Positions 49,108 to 61,394 of a stretch of DNA of 64,000 nt are shown one piece after another. The notes below the pieces were generated by a model. The model did no database searches. It was given only the letters and a program-made list of their open reading frames with translations, and had not been told where the DNA came from. Location of the stretch: assembly GCA_024220505.1 (NCBI GenBank), contig JAKZZE010000010.1, positions 372,001 to 436,000 on the forward strand, written 5' to 3'. Source of the stretch: Rhizopus arrhizus (lineage: Eukaryota; Mucoromycota; Mucoromycetes; Mucorales; Rhizopodaceae). Each line of letters starts with the position of its first letter. Within the stretch, counting starts at the first letter, position 1. The translations under genes and the position numbers were made by a program.

Positions 49108-52100
49108 ATGGATCCATCTTATTATGGAACAGAGTTTCCAGGTCCTTTAGGTACTATATATAAAGAAAAGAAAAAGGGAACACACTGATATTTTAAATAG
49201 GCAACTTGTCACAGTTGTCAAGTAGTAGACCACTTAATCCTGCTCGCTGTATACATACCATATCACAAGAAGATAATAATTCAGTATTGTCCTTAGCAAC
49301 TAGTCATAAATATTTATTCAGTGGAAGCCAAAGTTCCAAGATACATGTAATAGTTTATGATAAAAAAAGAATACTTGTTGACGGATAGGTTTGCATAAAC
49401 AGGTGTGGTGTCTTCGTACGTTTAGATTAGTCACGATCTTAAAGGGACATACAGGCAGTGTGTTGGGTTTGACATTATCAGAAGATGAGCAATATTTGTT
49501 TAGTTGTTCAGGCGATGGAACAATTCGGGTTTGGAATACGGAAACATTGACGTGTGCCTATCTTATTCAATCGTGTCATGATGTGGGAGACATATTCTCG
49601 GCTGTTTATTCTGATAAAAGTAATATCTTGTTCTTTGGAAGTCAAAATACAAGTATTCAAGTAAGAAAAAAAAAAAAATGTCGTGATTGGCTTGCTAAAT
49701 AACATCTTTTTTGTTTTTCAGTGGTACGACTTTGCTGACCCTCAAACACACGGTTGTGCTTTGGATATACCTAGTGTTCCTCCTTCACCTAGAAAACGAA
49801 AGGGAAAGACAATCAACTTTTTTGATTTGAGTGATTATCATGATGAGGAAGAGGAAAAAATGCAAGAAGCTTTGGATAAAAATGTGATTAAATGTGTAAT
49901 TAGAGAAAGAAATGTATGTGGTAATGCTCATGATGGATATGTTTATTGTTTACTACATGCAAAAGATATACCTAATATTGAGGGAGAAGTATTGATCAGT
50001 GGATCTGGGGATGGTAATGTCAAGGTAAGAACCACAAACGTTGCCTAAAGTATACACTAACACTTTATAGATCTGGTCGATTCAACAAGGTACTCTTCAG
50101 TACGTACATACCTTAAAAGGGAATTCTGACAAAGGTGCCTTATGCTTGGCTCTTTCCGAAGATGGTTATTTGTTTTGTGGTGTGCAGGGTGGTGACGTTC
50201 AGGTAGAGTCGTACATAGTTTCTGACAAGCATACACACACTAAGATTATGTTAGATTTGGGATTTAGAAACAGTAAAATCTGCTATTAGTTCATAAACTA
50301 TTTCTCTAACATTCAAACCTAGCATCAAATGATCAGATCAGTCATGGCACACACCGTAAGATTATATTCACAAAAGAAACAACTGAAACTAATAAAACAT
50401 ACAGGATGACGTGTTAGCCATCACTGTCAACGGAAATGGCTTTGTGAGCGCATCAGCCGATGGAACCATCAGAATATGGGATGAAGGCTTCCAATTAATA
50501 GACAGTCTTACGGATCATCAGGGTATCGTCTTGACCTTAACAACCCGTGAAAATTGTCTTATTTCTGGCAGCAGCGATCACTGCATCAAATTTTGGGATC
50601 TCTCCTCTTGTACGAGCTCATCTATTGATTCCTTTCGAAGACCTACCATCACTCGATCGCTTCAAGAGATATCCTCAAGTGATACCATGCTGCACGTACT
50701 TGAAAAATGGATTGCCATACGTACCGTCAGCGGGTTCCCTAGGTACATGGAAGAGTGTCGACGTGGTGCTCGTTTCCTCAAAAATGTACTTCAACAGTTG
50801 GGTGCCGTATCACGTATGATACCTGGTGCCACAGGCCGTAACCCGCTTGTGTATGGTCGGTTCAACGGTAAAAGTAGTGGTCAAAAACATATTCCTACCA
50901 TCTTGATCTATGGTCACTATGATGTGATTGCTGCTGAGCATGAAAAGAACCTGTGGGGAAGCGATCCTTTTCAGTTGACGGGCAAGAATGGTTACTTGTA
51001 CGGAAGAGGCACAAGTGATAATAAGGTACACACACAACAGGAATATAAAAACATTTTTACTTATATTTTCTAGGGACCAATACTTGCTTGTATATTTGCT
51101 GTGAATGAGCTGTTAAAAGAAGGTCAGCTGGATGTCAATGTGATTTTTCTGATTGAAGGTGAGGAGGAAAGCGGAAGTGTTGGATTCTATGAGGCAGTCG
51201 ATCAAAATAAAGAATTGTTCAAGGATGTCGGCTTGATTCTATTAAGGTAAAGAAAAGATCTAAAGACTTTCAGTGGCAGAAAAAGCAGTATTTAATCATC
51301 TTTTAAAAGTAACTCGTACTGGCTAGGAGAAGATGTTCCGTGCATTACATATGGACTAAGAGGTGTCGTTCATGCCACAGTATCTATATCTAATGAACGC
51401 GCAGATTTGCACTCTGGTGTTGAAGGTGGAGCTGTGTCTGAGCCATTGGTTGACCTTATTCATGTACTTGGCAAGTTAGTAGACTCTGATAGACAAGTAC
51501 TTATACCAGGTTTGTTAAATTTCAATTGTATCAATAGCATAATGGTTAACTTTTTTTTTGTTAGATTTTTATAAAGATGTTCGACCAGTGACAGAAGCTG
51601 AACAAGAACTTTACGATCCAATTGTAAAATGGATGCAAACTTCTGAAGCTGCTCAGTCAAGTACTAGAACGCATCATTCCACTATAGCCTCACCTAATTT
51701 AGCTCAAGGTTCTGGTAGTGAAACAGAATGCAAGACAAACGTTGAAGAGCAGCTGAACGCTCAAGAACTGAAACAGAAATTGATGAGTCGCTGGAGATAT
51801 CCTACTTTAACTGTCCATAAAATAGATGTGTCTATCAATAATCCAACCATCATTCCTCGAAATGCCAAGGCATCTGTCAGTATGCGTGTTGTACCTGATC
51901 AATCCATATCCAAAATATGCTCTCAGTTCTCTGACTATGTCAATCAAGTATTTGCAGCATGTAACTCAGACAACAAGATATCTGTCGAAATCGAAAATGC
52001 AGCCGAGTACTGGCTCGGTGATTTAAACAGCAAATATTTTAAAGCAGTAGAGAAGGCGGTTGAAAACGAATGGAAGATGAAACCACTCTATATTCGAGAA

Positions 52101-52280
52101 GGTGGATCTATTCCTGCTGTCCGTTGGTTAGAAAAACTATGTAATGCCTCAGCAGTTCACATTCCTTTTGGTCAATCCTCTGATCAAGCACATCTACACA
52201 ATGAGAGGATTCGTTTATTGAACCTTCATGCTGGTAAACGGATCATAAAAAGCTTGTTAACAGATTTATCCCAGCTATAA
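49108..52280 (+). CDS. DUG2: Glutathione-degradation peptidase subunit Dug2
   Basis: With Dug3 it forms a cytosolic glutamine-amidotransferase-like complex that cleaves glutathione in yeast. The protein joins an N-terminal WD40 region (49200-50640; GHTGSVLGLTLSEDE, SGDGTIRVWN, SGDGNVKIWSI, HTDDVLAITV) to an M20 metallopeptidase domain (50690-52280; YGHYDV, GRGTSDNKGP, EGEEESGS). This fusion is the diagnostic layout of Dug2. About ten exons. The exon at 50324-50356 was found because it restores RSVMAHTDDVL in frame. It converges on the carrier gene 170 bp downstream. Confidence 0.93.
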
Positions 52281-52450
52281 CATAGAATAAAAAAAAAGCG
52301 CAATTTATATAATTGATGTTTATACATAGTTTTTGGTTTTGTATTTCTATATATATTTTTATATTACAAGTTAATAAACAAAGTAGAAAAACAAAAAGGA
52401 GGGTCAGAGAAAAAGAGAGGTGTTATTTTCTTTAAAATTAAGCTTTTTTG

Positions 52451-53843
52451 TTACAGTGCAAGATGCTCTGCTGCTTTTGTCGGTGGCCATTCATCTTTCT
52501 CTCTCAAATCAGCCTGTAAATGTAGCACTCGCTCATATACAACAAACATAATGGCACTCTGTAAACTTGTCCAAAACACTCTAGGGCCAATGCCTCTAAA
52601 TAATCCAGCTAATCCTTGATTTTTATAGTTCCAGATCATGCCGTCTATAATTCCGCTGTAATGCTTCACGGGTGGATCTACTACAATAGGTTTCGATGTC
52701 ACTGATGTTGTTACTAACGCTTTCTTTTTGCTACTGCCACTACCACCATTTCCACTTTGTTGTGTTTGTAACAAGGTTTTCATAACATCCAAGGGTGTCG
52801 TGATTGCTCCAGCTATTCCTCCGGCTAATGATCCAGTGACCATATCTACTCCTACCGGAACTTGACCATCATATCTTTTTTGAGCTAGCTTTTTAAATTG
52901 TTCTATTGAATAAAATGTTGGATTTTTTTTTCTATAAAATATTCTCTCTATTCCATACCGTAACATGCAAACTGAATAGCGGAATAGGGTACATCTCGTA
53001 ATATGGTCGCTCTGAAGCCGTGAAACAAGGCACCAAACCCATCATATTTCACAATCTATATAGAATAATCAACCTTTTGGTTTAATTTCAAGTGCAATTT
53101 GTATGTGAGTCTGTTTTTCAATTACCATTTTTGTTGCATGCCATGTATTTCTATAGTTGTATCCGCTCACAAAATGTGGATTATTATATCTTCCCTGTAG
53201 TTGTAATCTCGTTTTTAATACTTCAGAAGGAACATAAATGACCGAGGCAGCTAGATCCCCAAGCGATCCCGCAGTTAAATGAGATATCACTTCAGGTACA
53301 CTAGTTTCGTTTAATGTACGTTTTGTCATCTCATACACTGCAAAATACAAAGTTGTACCAGGGACTATGTTTATAACTGTGAGAAAAAAAAAAAAGGTTG
53401 GTTGGGAACTTTCAATTCTTACTTGAGCCAATCATTGCCGGGGTTACGCCTGCGTATAGACCTCTCATCACTCCTTCTTGTTTTAATATCGTTTTATAAG
53501 CTTGAACCATACTTGTGTACTTTTGTACTCTGCTATGTGGTTGACCTTGTAATCTTGTTTTGACTGTGTCCACACTGATTTGGAACAATTATGAATTGTA
53601 CTTTAATTTTCTTTATTTTTTACCTGTGCATAATAAAATCAGCTGCTGAACCACCAATACCACCAGCAACACATGCCTACAGATAGAGAAAAGTTTTAGA
53701 CGGTTTGGATTTTGTTGCATGTGTGTGATTGAATATACATCGAAAAAAGGAGGGTATTTTGAGCTCCCATCGAGACTGATGGAAGGTATTAAGAATGTTG
53801 ATAATGGTTGCCCGGCATTACCAGGTTGGGGTGGTTGGTTCAT
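52451..53843 (-). CDS. Mitochondrial carrier, Mme1 (YMR166C)-like
   Basis: Inner-membrane solute carrier (SLC25). Start at ATG 53843 ([11 protein letters not shown]). Signature carrier motifs are [13 protein letters not shown] (second repeat) and [13 protein letters not shown] (third), plus [15 protein letters not shown] in the first. Closest recalled match is yeast Mme1, described as a mitochondrial magnesium exporter: the shared stretch [20 protein letters not shown] and the C-terminal [15 protein letters not shown] are distinctive. Four or five exons, with a Ser/Gly-rich loop in the third repeat. Substrate is inferred only from that resemblance. Confidence 0.85.
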
Positions 53844-54254
53844 ATAAGTAAAGGAATAAAGGATGTAAAAAGAAGAAAAAAAAATGCAGAGGACAAGCAA
53901 AAGGTTTAGTTGTATTCTTTCTAAACTAGTGTGACTCGTTCAATCACTACTAACAAAATGACGTATAGTAATTGAGGTTGAAGTAAAGAATTAAAAAGCC
54001 AGAAATCCAATCAGCCACCAGATGAATTATAAAAAAGTCATACCAAATAATCGTAATACTAAATATGCATTAACACCAATTTGTTACAGTATCAAGAAGA
54101 ATATCCTGTAGCTAAAGTTAATTGCATCTGTTTATGATGATGTATTCTGTGTTACTCATTGCTTTAAGTAATGCATTTGAGTTGTATTGATACAAGTGAA
54201 AGAACTAGATTTGGACAATGTATATATTTGAATTTATATAATAGACATTTAAAA
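53844..54254. other. Intergenic region
   Basis: AT-rich spacer between the carrier start and the end of the Brr6/Brl1 gene, both on the minus strand. No coding signal. Confidence 0.45.
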
Positions 54255-54910
54255 TCATAAAGACATCAAACTTGAAATAATAAAAAAACCAAATACTAAT
54301 AAAGTGATAATAACCTATAAAACATAACTTAAAAAAAACATGAAACTTGCCTATATCAATGAATTACCATTGATTTCATTGTCAGTGGCTCAATAAATCT
54401 ATCAATCAACTCTCCAAAGACTCTTGTTGCAATCTTTGCTCTTCCGATGTGAACAATATTCATTTGCCGACAAGTATCCCACTCACGGCACATTTGCTGC
54501 CAAATCTCACCCTTCAGATTCGGCCCACAGTTATTAGTCGAATATTTATAGTGACAGCTTCTCGCTCTTTCTTCAGTCTCTAATCTTTTATTATAAGTGA
54601 ATAGTTTCTAGACGAGTTATTTAAAGATGCTTACAGTTCGGATCTATATCGTGCTTCAACTTCTTCGCTGCATGTCTTTATTAGACTGATGAACATGATT
54701 AAAGCAATAGAAATGCCCATAATGTGTAAGATTACTCGAATGTAACTAAAATAGAATGATTAGAAATACTAAAAGTTTTAAGTTTACAATCAACCTAGAA
54801 ATAATAAACGGTGCACCCGGAAGAAGCTGAAAAAACTTGTTTTTTAAAGTACTCAAGTTGTCTTCTTTTTTCTCTATCCTTCGTCTTTTGTTTGGTGGTT
54901 GGAGTGACAT
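54255..54910 (-). CDS. Nuclear-envelope protein Brr6/Brl1
   Basis: Four exons (54910-54795, 54745-54635, 54584-54368, 54314-54255) join in frame to 167 aa. A basic N-terminus (PPNKRRRIEKKE) is followed by helix 1 (VILHIMGISIALIMFISLI). The luminal disulphide domain carries the conserved Cys: SCHYKYSTNNCGP and MCREWDTC. The motif GELIDRFIEPLTMKSM then leads into helix 2 (VIITLLVFGFFIISS). This matches the Brr6/Brl1 C-terminal domain, needed for nuclear pore complex insertion into the nuclear envelope. Most exons are too short to be seen as ORFs. Confidence 0.88.
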
Positions 54911-55752
54911 GAAAAGAGAAGAAGAAAAAAGAAGAAAAATAGAATGTCGGTCTTCATAATTTTGGATACTGCAAAGCTCATCAGCATAATTTTTTTTTTT
55001 TTTTTTTTTCCTATAAAACATATTTTTTTTTGTTAAAGGACAGTGAATGTATATTACTTTCAAATTCAATGTGATGAATCAAATTCACGTTCAATTGTTT
55101 TATGAAATGTGTCCCTGAAGCATATTACAAAGCTAAATAAAGCCAACAAGTATATTTTGAAGAATGTTTTCATCAAATGCAATAAAATAGACAGAACATT
55201 ATCGCTTTTTATCAATTCAATAGATTCTGTGCTGTTCTCACAAGTTTCATTATCATTCACGACCAAGTTGGAAGAAGAACAAGAGGTATTAGGTATTATT
55301 AGCTTGTGATCAAAAGAATACAAATAATAGATTGCCAAGAAGAAATCGATACACACACACACACATAAACACACACATATTTTTTTTTTCATAAAGGAGG
55401 CAAGATTCGATCAAAAAGTATAATACACACGTTGTAAACATTTTGAATTTTCCTTTTTTGGACAATATTTACTATCAAATTCTGTAATCAGATTTTAGAT
55501 GAATAGATTCGAATCCAAAGCAAATAATCAGTGTCCAAAGCATTTACTAAATGTTTTTCTCTAATCATTTAATACCTGATATAATTTGAAATGTATTTAT
55601 TGTTTTTTCTTATAGACATAGATTTACAAATAGATATGAATAAGGGAGGAGGGGAAAGGGGGCATATCGATATAGAATGGAACCTATTCTTTAAATGTGT
55701 GATTAATGATAAAAGAGGAAGGAAAGAGGGGGTATGAATAAGGAAAGTATGA
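54911..55752. other. Intergenic between Brr6/Brl1 and bHLH genes
   Basis: Holds a (CA)n tract near 55350-55378 and a 23-nt T run near 54988-55010. A 108-codon minus-strand frame (55392-55066) begins in the CA repeat, which creates its Cys/Val signal-like start, and contains one or two hydrophobic stretches (LSILLHLMKTFFKIYLLAL). It may be fortuitous. Confidence 0.35.
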
Positions 55753-56667
55753 TTATTGCTGTAGATTATAAAATTGTTGTTGGCTAAGAGAAACATAGTG
55801 ACTCTGTTTGATGTTGGGTCTGTTCTCTTTGATATATGGACCTGCCATCAATGCATATTCATAACCAGAACCTTGTTTTGGATCATTAGGCCAATAGTTC
55901 TTTTGATTCACAATGACTGGCTGAGATGACAGCGAAGGATGATTGAGGGTTAGATTATTTTCAATCGATGATTTGTTATCGATAGATTCATCATCCGTTT
56001 TATCTCTTGATTCTTCTGATCTAATAGAACTCGTACTGGGAGAAGAAAGTAAAGAAGGATCGGATTGAATCGATTTCTTTCTCTTAGAATTACGACTGTC
56101 CAATTGAGATAATAGATAACTATTGATCTTTTCTAATTCTTTAATTCTACTCTGCATACGTTCTTCTTTTGTGATTGATCCTTTCACATAATCCAAAGTA
56201 CGATCGATGATCGTCACCTTGGAATGTCTACTGTCATTTTGAAGGTTAGGAAGGATATGAGCTAGTTGTTGAAATTTAGCATTTAGATTTTCACGACGAG
56301 CTCTTTCAGTCGCATTATGTTCAGCTCTCCTTTCAGCTTTTGTCTGGAGTTGTCTACTACTACCTGAAGATATCAATGATTCTGGTCTATCAAATGGACT
56401 GTTTGGATAACTTTGCATACCTAAATCATTTAAGCAAGAAAAAAAAAAAATTTAATGCCCTATAAACTTACAAGAAGGTTGTATCATAGACTGTTGAAAT
56501 GGAGAAGCTTGAAAATTAACAGATAAATGTGGCTGTGATTGTTGACGATGAGGAACAGAAGCAGCAAATTGAATTGAGATATTTGGTCCATAAAGTCCAC
56601 TGTTTGGATCGAATATTGGTTGTGATGGAGGTTGAAAATTTGAAGAAAATAAATTATCTTGGGACAT
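55753..56667 (-). CDS. Basic helix-loop-helix transcription factor
   Basis: Two exons, start ATG 56667 (MSQDNLFSSNFQPP); one short intron near 56475-56420 carries an A/T run and splits a Cys codon. The bHLH domain lies near 56330-56180: basic region RRAEHNATERARRENLN with the H-E-R residues that contact E-box (CANNTG) DNA, then helix 1, a loop (LQNDSRHSKVT) and helix 2 (IDRTLDYVKGS). A leucine-containing extension (ELEKINSYLLSQL) may help dimerisation. The rest is Ser/Asn/Gln-rich. Target genes are unknown. Confidence 0.93.
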
Positions 56668-58047
56668 TAAAGAAGAATATAAAAAAAGAAGAGAAAAGAG
56701 AAGATGGATATTGATTGGCTTTGAAAATTTTATAAAAAAAAACCTTTTCTTTTGCTTTGGTGTTACCTTTTTTTTTTTTTTTTATAAAAAACAGCTCGGC
56801 AAATTTCCAAGATGAGTGTTCCCGAATATATAAACTGAGTGTTCTCGCCCAGGTAAAGAAGATAGAAAAAGATCTTTTTTTTTTTTTTGTGTATCATTTG
56901 TTTATTTCTTTCTCTTTTTTTACTCTCACAAGACGTTTTAAAGATAGATGTTCTAGGCACTTTTGTTTTCTCATCAACACACACACAAAAGGGACCCCAT
57001 GATTTATACTTCCCATGGTTGACGTGAGTCTTTTTTTTTTTTTGTATGAGAATTTTACTTTAGTGTTGCCTCTAGACGAGCACTGTTACAAATTGAAGAA
57101 GCTTGCAGTAATAAAATAACTATGAAGATGGTTGACGTGTATCTGAGATTTAGTTTATTCATTTTATTATAAGCTTTCCAGAAAGTAAAGTCGCACCTGG
57201 TATAAATGAATGTCACACTCAATTAAGAATACATATCGCTATTTTTAAAAAGTAACTATCGTCTCGCTAACAAATTACATTTCGCATTTTTAAACTATAT
57301 TATCGTATATGCCTTAACATATTTCTTGTATATATAAACTGCATCAGGTTTAATCGCCTCAGTTTATCTTCTTTTACCACAATTACACCAGAACTTTTTA
57401 TCATTAGGAGCGCTTAATTTTTATACAAAGGTAAAATGGGAACAATTATCAATGAGTATGACAAGTCCAAGTCTATGGATTATATTATTGATGGAAATCA
57501 GCATCGCCTTGAGAGATTAAACTCTTATGCACAATACTTGTCTTTACAATGAGGAGTATAAAAAGGTCATTCTAGATTGTATGTATGTGACTTGGAATGG
57601 CTTTCATTTTTTTTCTCTCTGAGCAGTGTGGATGCATTGTGCAAAATTTTAATCCACAATACTTATTCGTGCGTTGCATCCACAAATAAAACGGAGGCGA
57701 TAATTTCGATTTGTTTTACATGGTCAACCCTTCCAGTTCAAAGAGTGTACTAAGGGTCTATTACACTTAATACAAAGATATGCTTGTATAATTCAATTTT
57801 ATCAGTGTATGAATAACCAGAAAGACAATTATTCTGATAAGAAATAATTTGGTTGAGAAAAGGATTCACATCTAAAAGACTATTTCAAATGGAATATATT
57901 GGTTATGTTGACATAAAAATCAAACAATTTACATTATCTATGCTTTTAGTGACTATATAAATTAGTTTTATCAAAATCAATGCAATCTGCCCTTTTTTTT
58001 TTTTTTTTCTTGATAAAAGCTTTCTTTTTTGCACCAAATTGAACATG
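56668..58047. other. Intergenic region with one small ORF
   Basis: Holds the bHLH promoter, several T runs, GGTTGACGTG occurring twice (near 57016 and 57131), and a clean 38-codon ORF (listed separately). A 10-bp inverted pair TGTGGATGCA / TGCATCCACA lies at 57627-57636 and 57675-57684. Confidence 0.45.
57436..57552 (+). CDS. Candidate 38-aa peptide gene
   Basis: ATG 57436 to TGA 57552 encodes MGTIINEYDKSKSMDYIIDG and then NQHRLERLNSYAQYLSLQ. Composition is charged and balanced, unlike the AT-driven frames around it. A TATA-like ATATATAAA lies about 100 bp upstream, followed by a pyrimidine/AC-rich leader. It could be a small peptide gene, or the first exon of something longer. No family recognised. 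Confidence 0.35.
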   Translation: MGTIINEYDKSKSMDYIIDGNQHRLERLNSYAQYLSLQ

Positions 58048-59512
58048 TACAGCATTCTGCCAACAGTCAATGATACATCTTGTAAGGATATAGATTATTC
58101 TATCCATATGAGTATTTCTAGTGGGGCCAAATTAATAAACTCTAACTGATTAAGATATAATTCAATAATGTTATTGGTAATAATAGCGCATCTTACAATA
58201 AGAATGAACCAGTGTAACATCCTGCGCGTTAAAAATAAGCCATTTTGTTTTCTATTCCAAAACAGATTTGACTTACTGAATTTTGCAGTCCCTGTGTGCC
58301 CTTTCTTTTGATTCTTCTCAAGCGGCGAGGACAATTGAATTAATACGTTGTCTTCATCAAGCAGAACGTATTTAAGTTTTCATAAAGCAATATTATCTGG
58401 TATTTATTGCAACAGTCGAAGGTGTAACAGGACTAGGCATTTATATGTTAGTCACACATTGTGTGTTACATACTACTTGTTTTCATCGGGTTATCTTTAA
58501 CATGATGTTTCTCTTCTCTTTATTATTTGACTTTCTGCTGGATGATGTTAAAAGAATTGAAAATTGTGATTAGAAAAAAAACTTGAAGGTGTCAGAAGAC
58601 ATGCGACCGTTTGGAAAACTAGTAACTTCTCCCTTCTCCATGCAAGTTAGTAATGAGCTATACGCTTTTGGTCTAAATGCTGCACTGTTTGTTTTTTGTA
58701 CTAAACACAACACCATACTTCAATCCCGGATGCCAGCACCTGACCTTTTAATCACTCCAGCCATCCAAATGAATGTATCGGTTGTCTCACCGAACAACTT
58801 ATCAGATCTATCCTCGAAAAACATATCGAATAACTCTTTAAATCACTCTCTGAACCATTTATCAGACTCCCAATCAAGTCACCCATCAAGCCCTTCCTTG
58901 AATATGAATGATTGCCCTAATTCGGATGCAGACAGCAATGCATCGTATGCCTCATGGCCAAGCTTGGAAAACATTATAAGAGAGAATGCAATGCGAGAAG
59001 CTTATGCAAAACTGTTTGCAGATCAAAAAACAAACAGTAATAAAAAGGAAGTCTACTCGTTTGTCTACATTTCGTTTGCAGAAAGTAGGCAAAAGCTTCT
59101 CGTGTTTGCTGGTTTTTTGATCGCTCATTTGGGTGTGTTTGCATTTTTATTTCAAGTTTTTGATGACAGAGGAGTCATCATGTAAGTCTGTTGCTATTCT
59201 CGGTTGGGTCTACTCTTACTGTGCTTTGTTTTTTATATTCTTACCTATATTCTGGATGCTCTAACTTTTTACAATGCAAAACGAATAATAGATAGAGTCT
59301 TTAAACCCAACGATAACATTATTATATATTTATGCAGCACAGACAGGTGCGAAAGAATATCCCAAATTTTCAGTCAGCAAAGCGTATTGGCCGATTCAAA
59401 TGATTTCCTCCATTCGATTTACTCTGGCATTCTAGATAGTCTTTTTGCTGCTTCACTGACAGCACTGGAAAGCCTCACTATCGCGTACGTTTATAATAAT
59501 GTGTCAAAATAA
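58048..59512 (+). CDS. Unrecognised multi-exon membrane protein
   Basis: Exons proposed from frame-preserving joins: from ATG 58048 (MYSILPTVNDTS, donor GTAAGG at 58082), a short exon near 58190-58230, SLCALSFDSSQAARTIELIR near 58290-58370, a hydrophobic exon LGIYMLVTHCVLH to about 58555, a long exon 58560-59182, and a last exon from about 59300. The long exon has a Ser/Asn-rich loop (SLNHSLNHLSDSQSSHPSS) and a helix LLVFAGFLIAHLGVFAFLF. The intron at 59183 has a GTAAGT donor and a CTAAC branch site. The join near 58540-58565 leaves an in-frame TAG unless a weak donor is used, so part may be wrong or the gene may be decaying. Confidence 0.45.
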
Positions 59513-60492
59513 TTATAAACGCGCCATTTTATTTATTGTCGCAATTATCCCTGATTTTTTTCATTCCATTGGCCGGAATCAGGGATTTTCAACATGTTTA
59601 AATAAAAAAATTGAAACGATAACTTATAGCGCTGAGTGAGTGATAGAAGTACCAATTAGAGAAATCATATTGATTCATGCAATCAGCTAGTGAAAAAAAA
59701 AGTGGATTGACCCTGAACTGTGTGCTAAAAATGAGTGGAAAAATATAAACCCAAAGACAAAGGCGTGTACGACAATGCCTATTCGAATGTGACATTCATT
59801 CTTGGACCAGCACGACATCAATTTACTCTTGATGCGATTTTACTTTCTGGAAAAGACTGTAAATAATGTTTTCAGGAGTAAAAAATAGATATTCTTTTAT
59901 TGCTTGTCTGACAAAATATAATGATGATTGTTATTTGAATTATTGATGGTCCTGGGTGTGTTAATAGTCGGTGCTTGAAATTTAAAGTTATTGCGTTCAG
60001 TTAATGAGTTCAGGTTTAGTTTTACCACGACACGATAAGGGGGTTAGAAATATGGTTTGAATCGCATAGTTTTCGCACAGTAAATAGGATTAAAAGAAAA
60101 GAATGAAAAAAGGTCTAGAAACAGACCTCTGTGACTATAAATGACATTTAAAATTCAATGAGTTATTGTCACACAATGATTGATATCAAAAGTGGACCGT
60201 GCTTGTATAAAATGATTTTCTTTTATTTTGTAAAATAGACAAGGTTATGCTGTACATACAAATAATGGTTTTTAAAGTATCAACTAGACCATCATTCTCC
60301 CCTTTTATTTATATAAAAAGGAGAGAAAAGGTTTGTAATGATTTGACAAATAAAAGAGAGAGAGAGAGAGAGAGACATAAAGAGTATAAAGGGCATGCAA
60401 AAAAGTAAACAAACAATAGTGGTATAATATGATATAATGCGAAATAATATAAAAGAGATAGGAACCCAAAATGTTACTTAGTTGTTATGTTG
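59513..60492. other. Intergenic region
   Basis: Contains a hairpin (listed separately), a protein-like fragment near 59695-59870 (IDPELCAKNEWKNI, stop, SFLDQHDINLLLMRFYF) with no start, and a GA repeat (about 60355-60375) downstream of the zinc-finger gene. No intact gene. Confidence 0.4.
59547..59586. terminator. Inverted repeat, possible 3'-end hairpin
   Basis: ATCCCTGATT at 59547-59556 pairs perfectly with AATCAGGGAT at 59577-59586 across a 20-nt loop. It lies 35 bp after the stop of the membrane protein gene. Its role is unknown; a 3'-end or mobile-element relic are both possible. Confidence 0.35.
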
Positions 60493-61394
60493 TTAATAAG
60501 CAGGCATAAAGTTATTGAAAGTATTTCGATGAGTAGAGTTGCTGATCTTGTCTTTTCCTGTATGTCGATGGATACGAATGTGTTGATTCAAATTATCAGA
60601 ACGAGAGAATCGTTTAGAACAGTTTTGATAGGGACATTCATAAGCTATAGACTAGTAAATACATTATACTTGATATGTTATAAAGATATCTTACGTTTTT
60701 CCAAAGTATGAATAGAGCGAATATGACGTTTCAAATGTTCAGATCTCTTGAAAACCTTACCACATTCATCGTGTGTACAAGTAAAGACTTTTTGACCAGC
60801 AACGCTAGGACTATTAGACACCCTACGACCTCTTGAACGCTTCACGGATGACTTGATCGCAGTCACCTTACTTGGACGACGTGTAGATGGTGGACTGACG
60901 GATGACGAACTATCAGCTGAGGAAGATGAACAAGCAGAAGAGGCTCTTTCACGAAAGATGCCATCTACATCCAAAGAACCACACAGATGATTACTCAAAT
61001 AGGCTTGAGGAGAGTACATGTCAATGGCAGGATTAGCATACATGAATGGAGAACGATTTCCGCTGGTTTGTTGCATATTTGCTGTAAGCCAAGGATGAAT
61101 TGCAGTCGAATAACTATAATCAGAATCCAATTGAGGGAGTTCGATAATTGTACTTTGCCGTCTTTTATCAAGTGGATGATAATCTTCGTAGCCACTAAAA
61201 GGGCTTGGTGTTTGCTGCTGCTGTTCTTGATCAGATTCACTAGAAGATAAGAGACCAGTAAAATAACTAGGGCGACGGCTGTAATTCATACTGTCGTGGC
61301 TTCCATAGCTGTTTAAGCATTGATCAATCTCAATTTCTGGTGGAGTCAACTGAGTAGGAGCAAATGAAGTTTGATAGGAAGTATTGGAGTACAT
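60493..61394 (-). CDS. C2H2 zinc-finger factor, Msn2/Seb1-like
   Basis: Two coding exons. ATG 61394 gives MYSNTSYQTSFAPTQLTPPE. A long Ser-rich region precedes two C-terminal C2H2 fingers: CTHDECGKVFKRSEHLKRHI, then (after an intron at about 60695-60640) YECPYQNCSKRFSRSDNLNQ with HIRIHRH. The linker HTLEKPYEC and the RSEHLKRH/RSDNLNQH contacts are those of Msn2/4-type factors, which bind AGGGG stress elements. The stop is at 60493-60495. An upstream in-phase coding exon at about 62117-62050 could lengthen the N-terminus. Confidence 0.9.

Noticed and set aside
55066..55392. 108-codon minus-strand frame with signal-like start
   Set aside because: Its N-terminus is made by a CA/GT repeat; without homologues it cannot be supported as a gene.
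55500..55516. GATTCGAATCC, similar to a tRNA B box
   Set aside because: No A box, acceptor stem or cloverleaf could be built around it. No tRNA was found in the window.
58095..58334. 79-codon minus-strand frame
   Set aside because: Antisense to the better supported plus-strand exons of the membrane protein gene.
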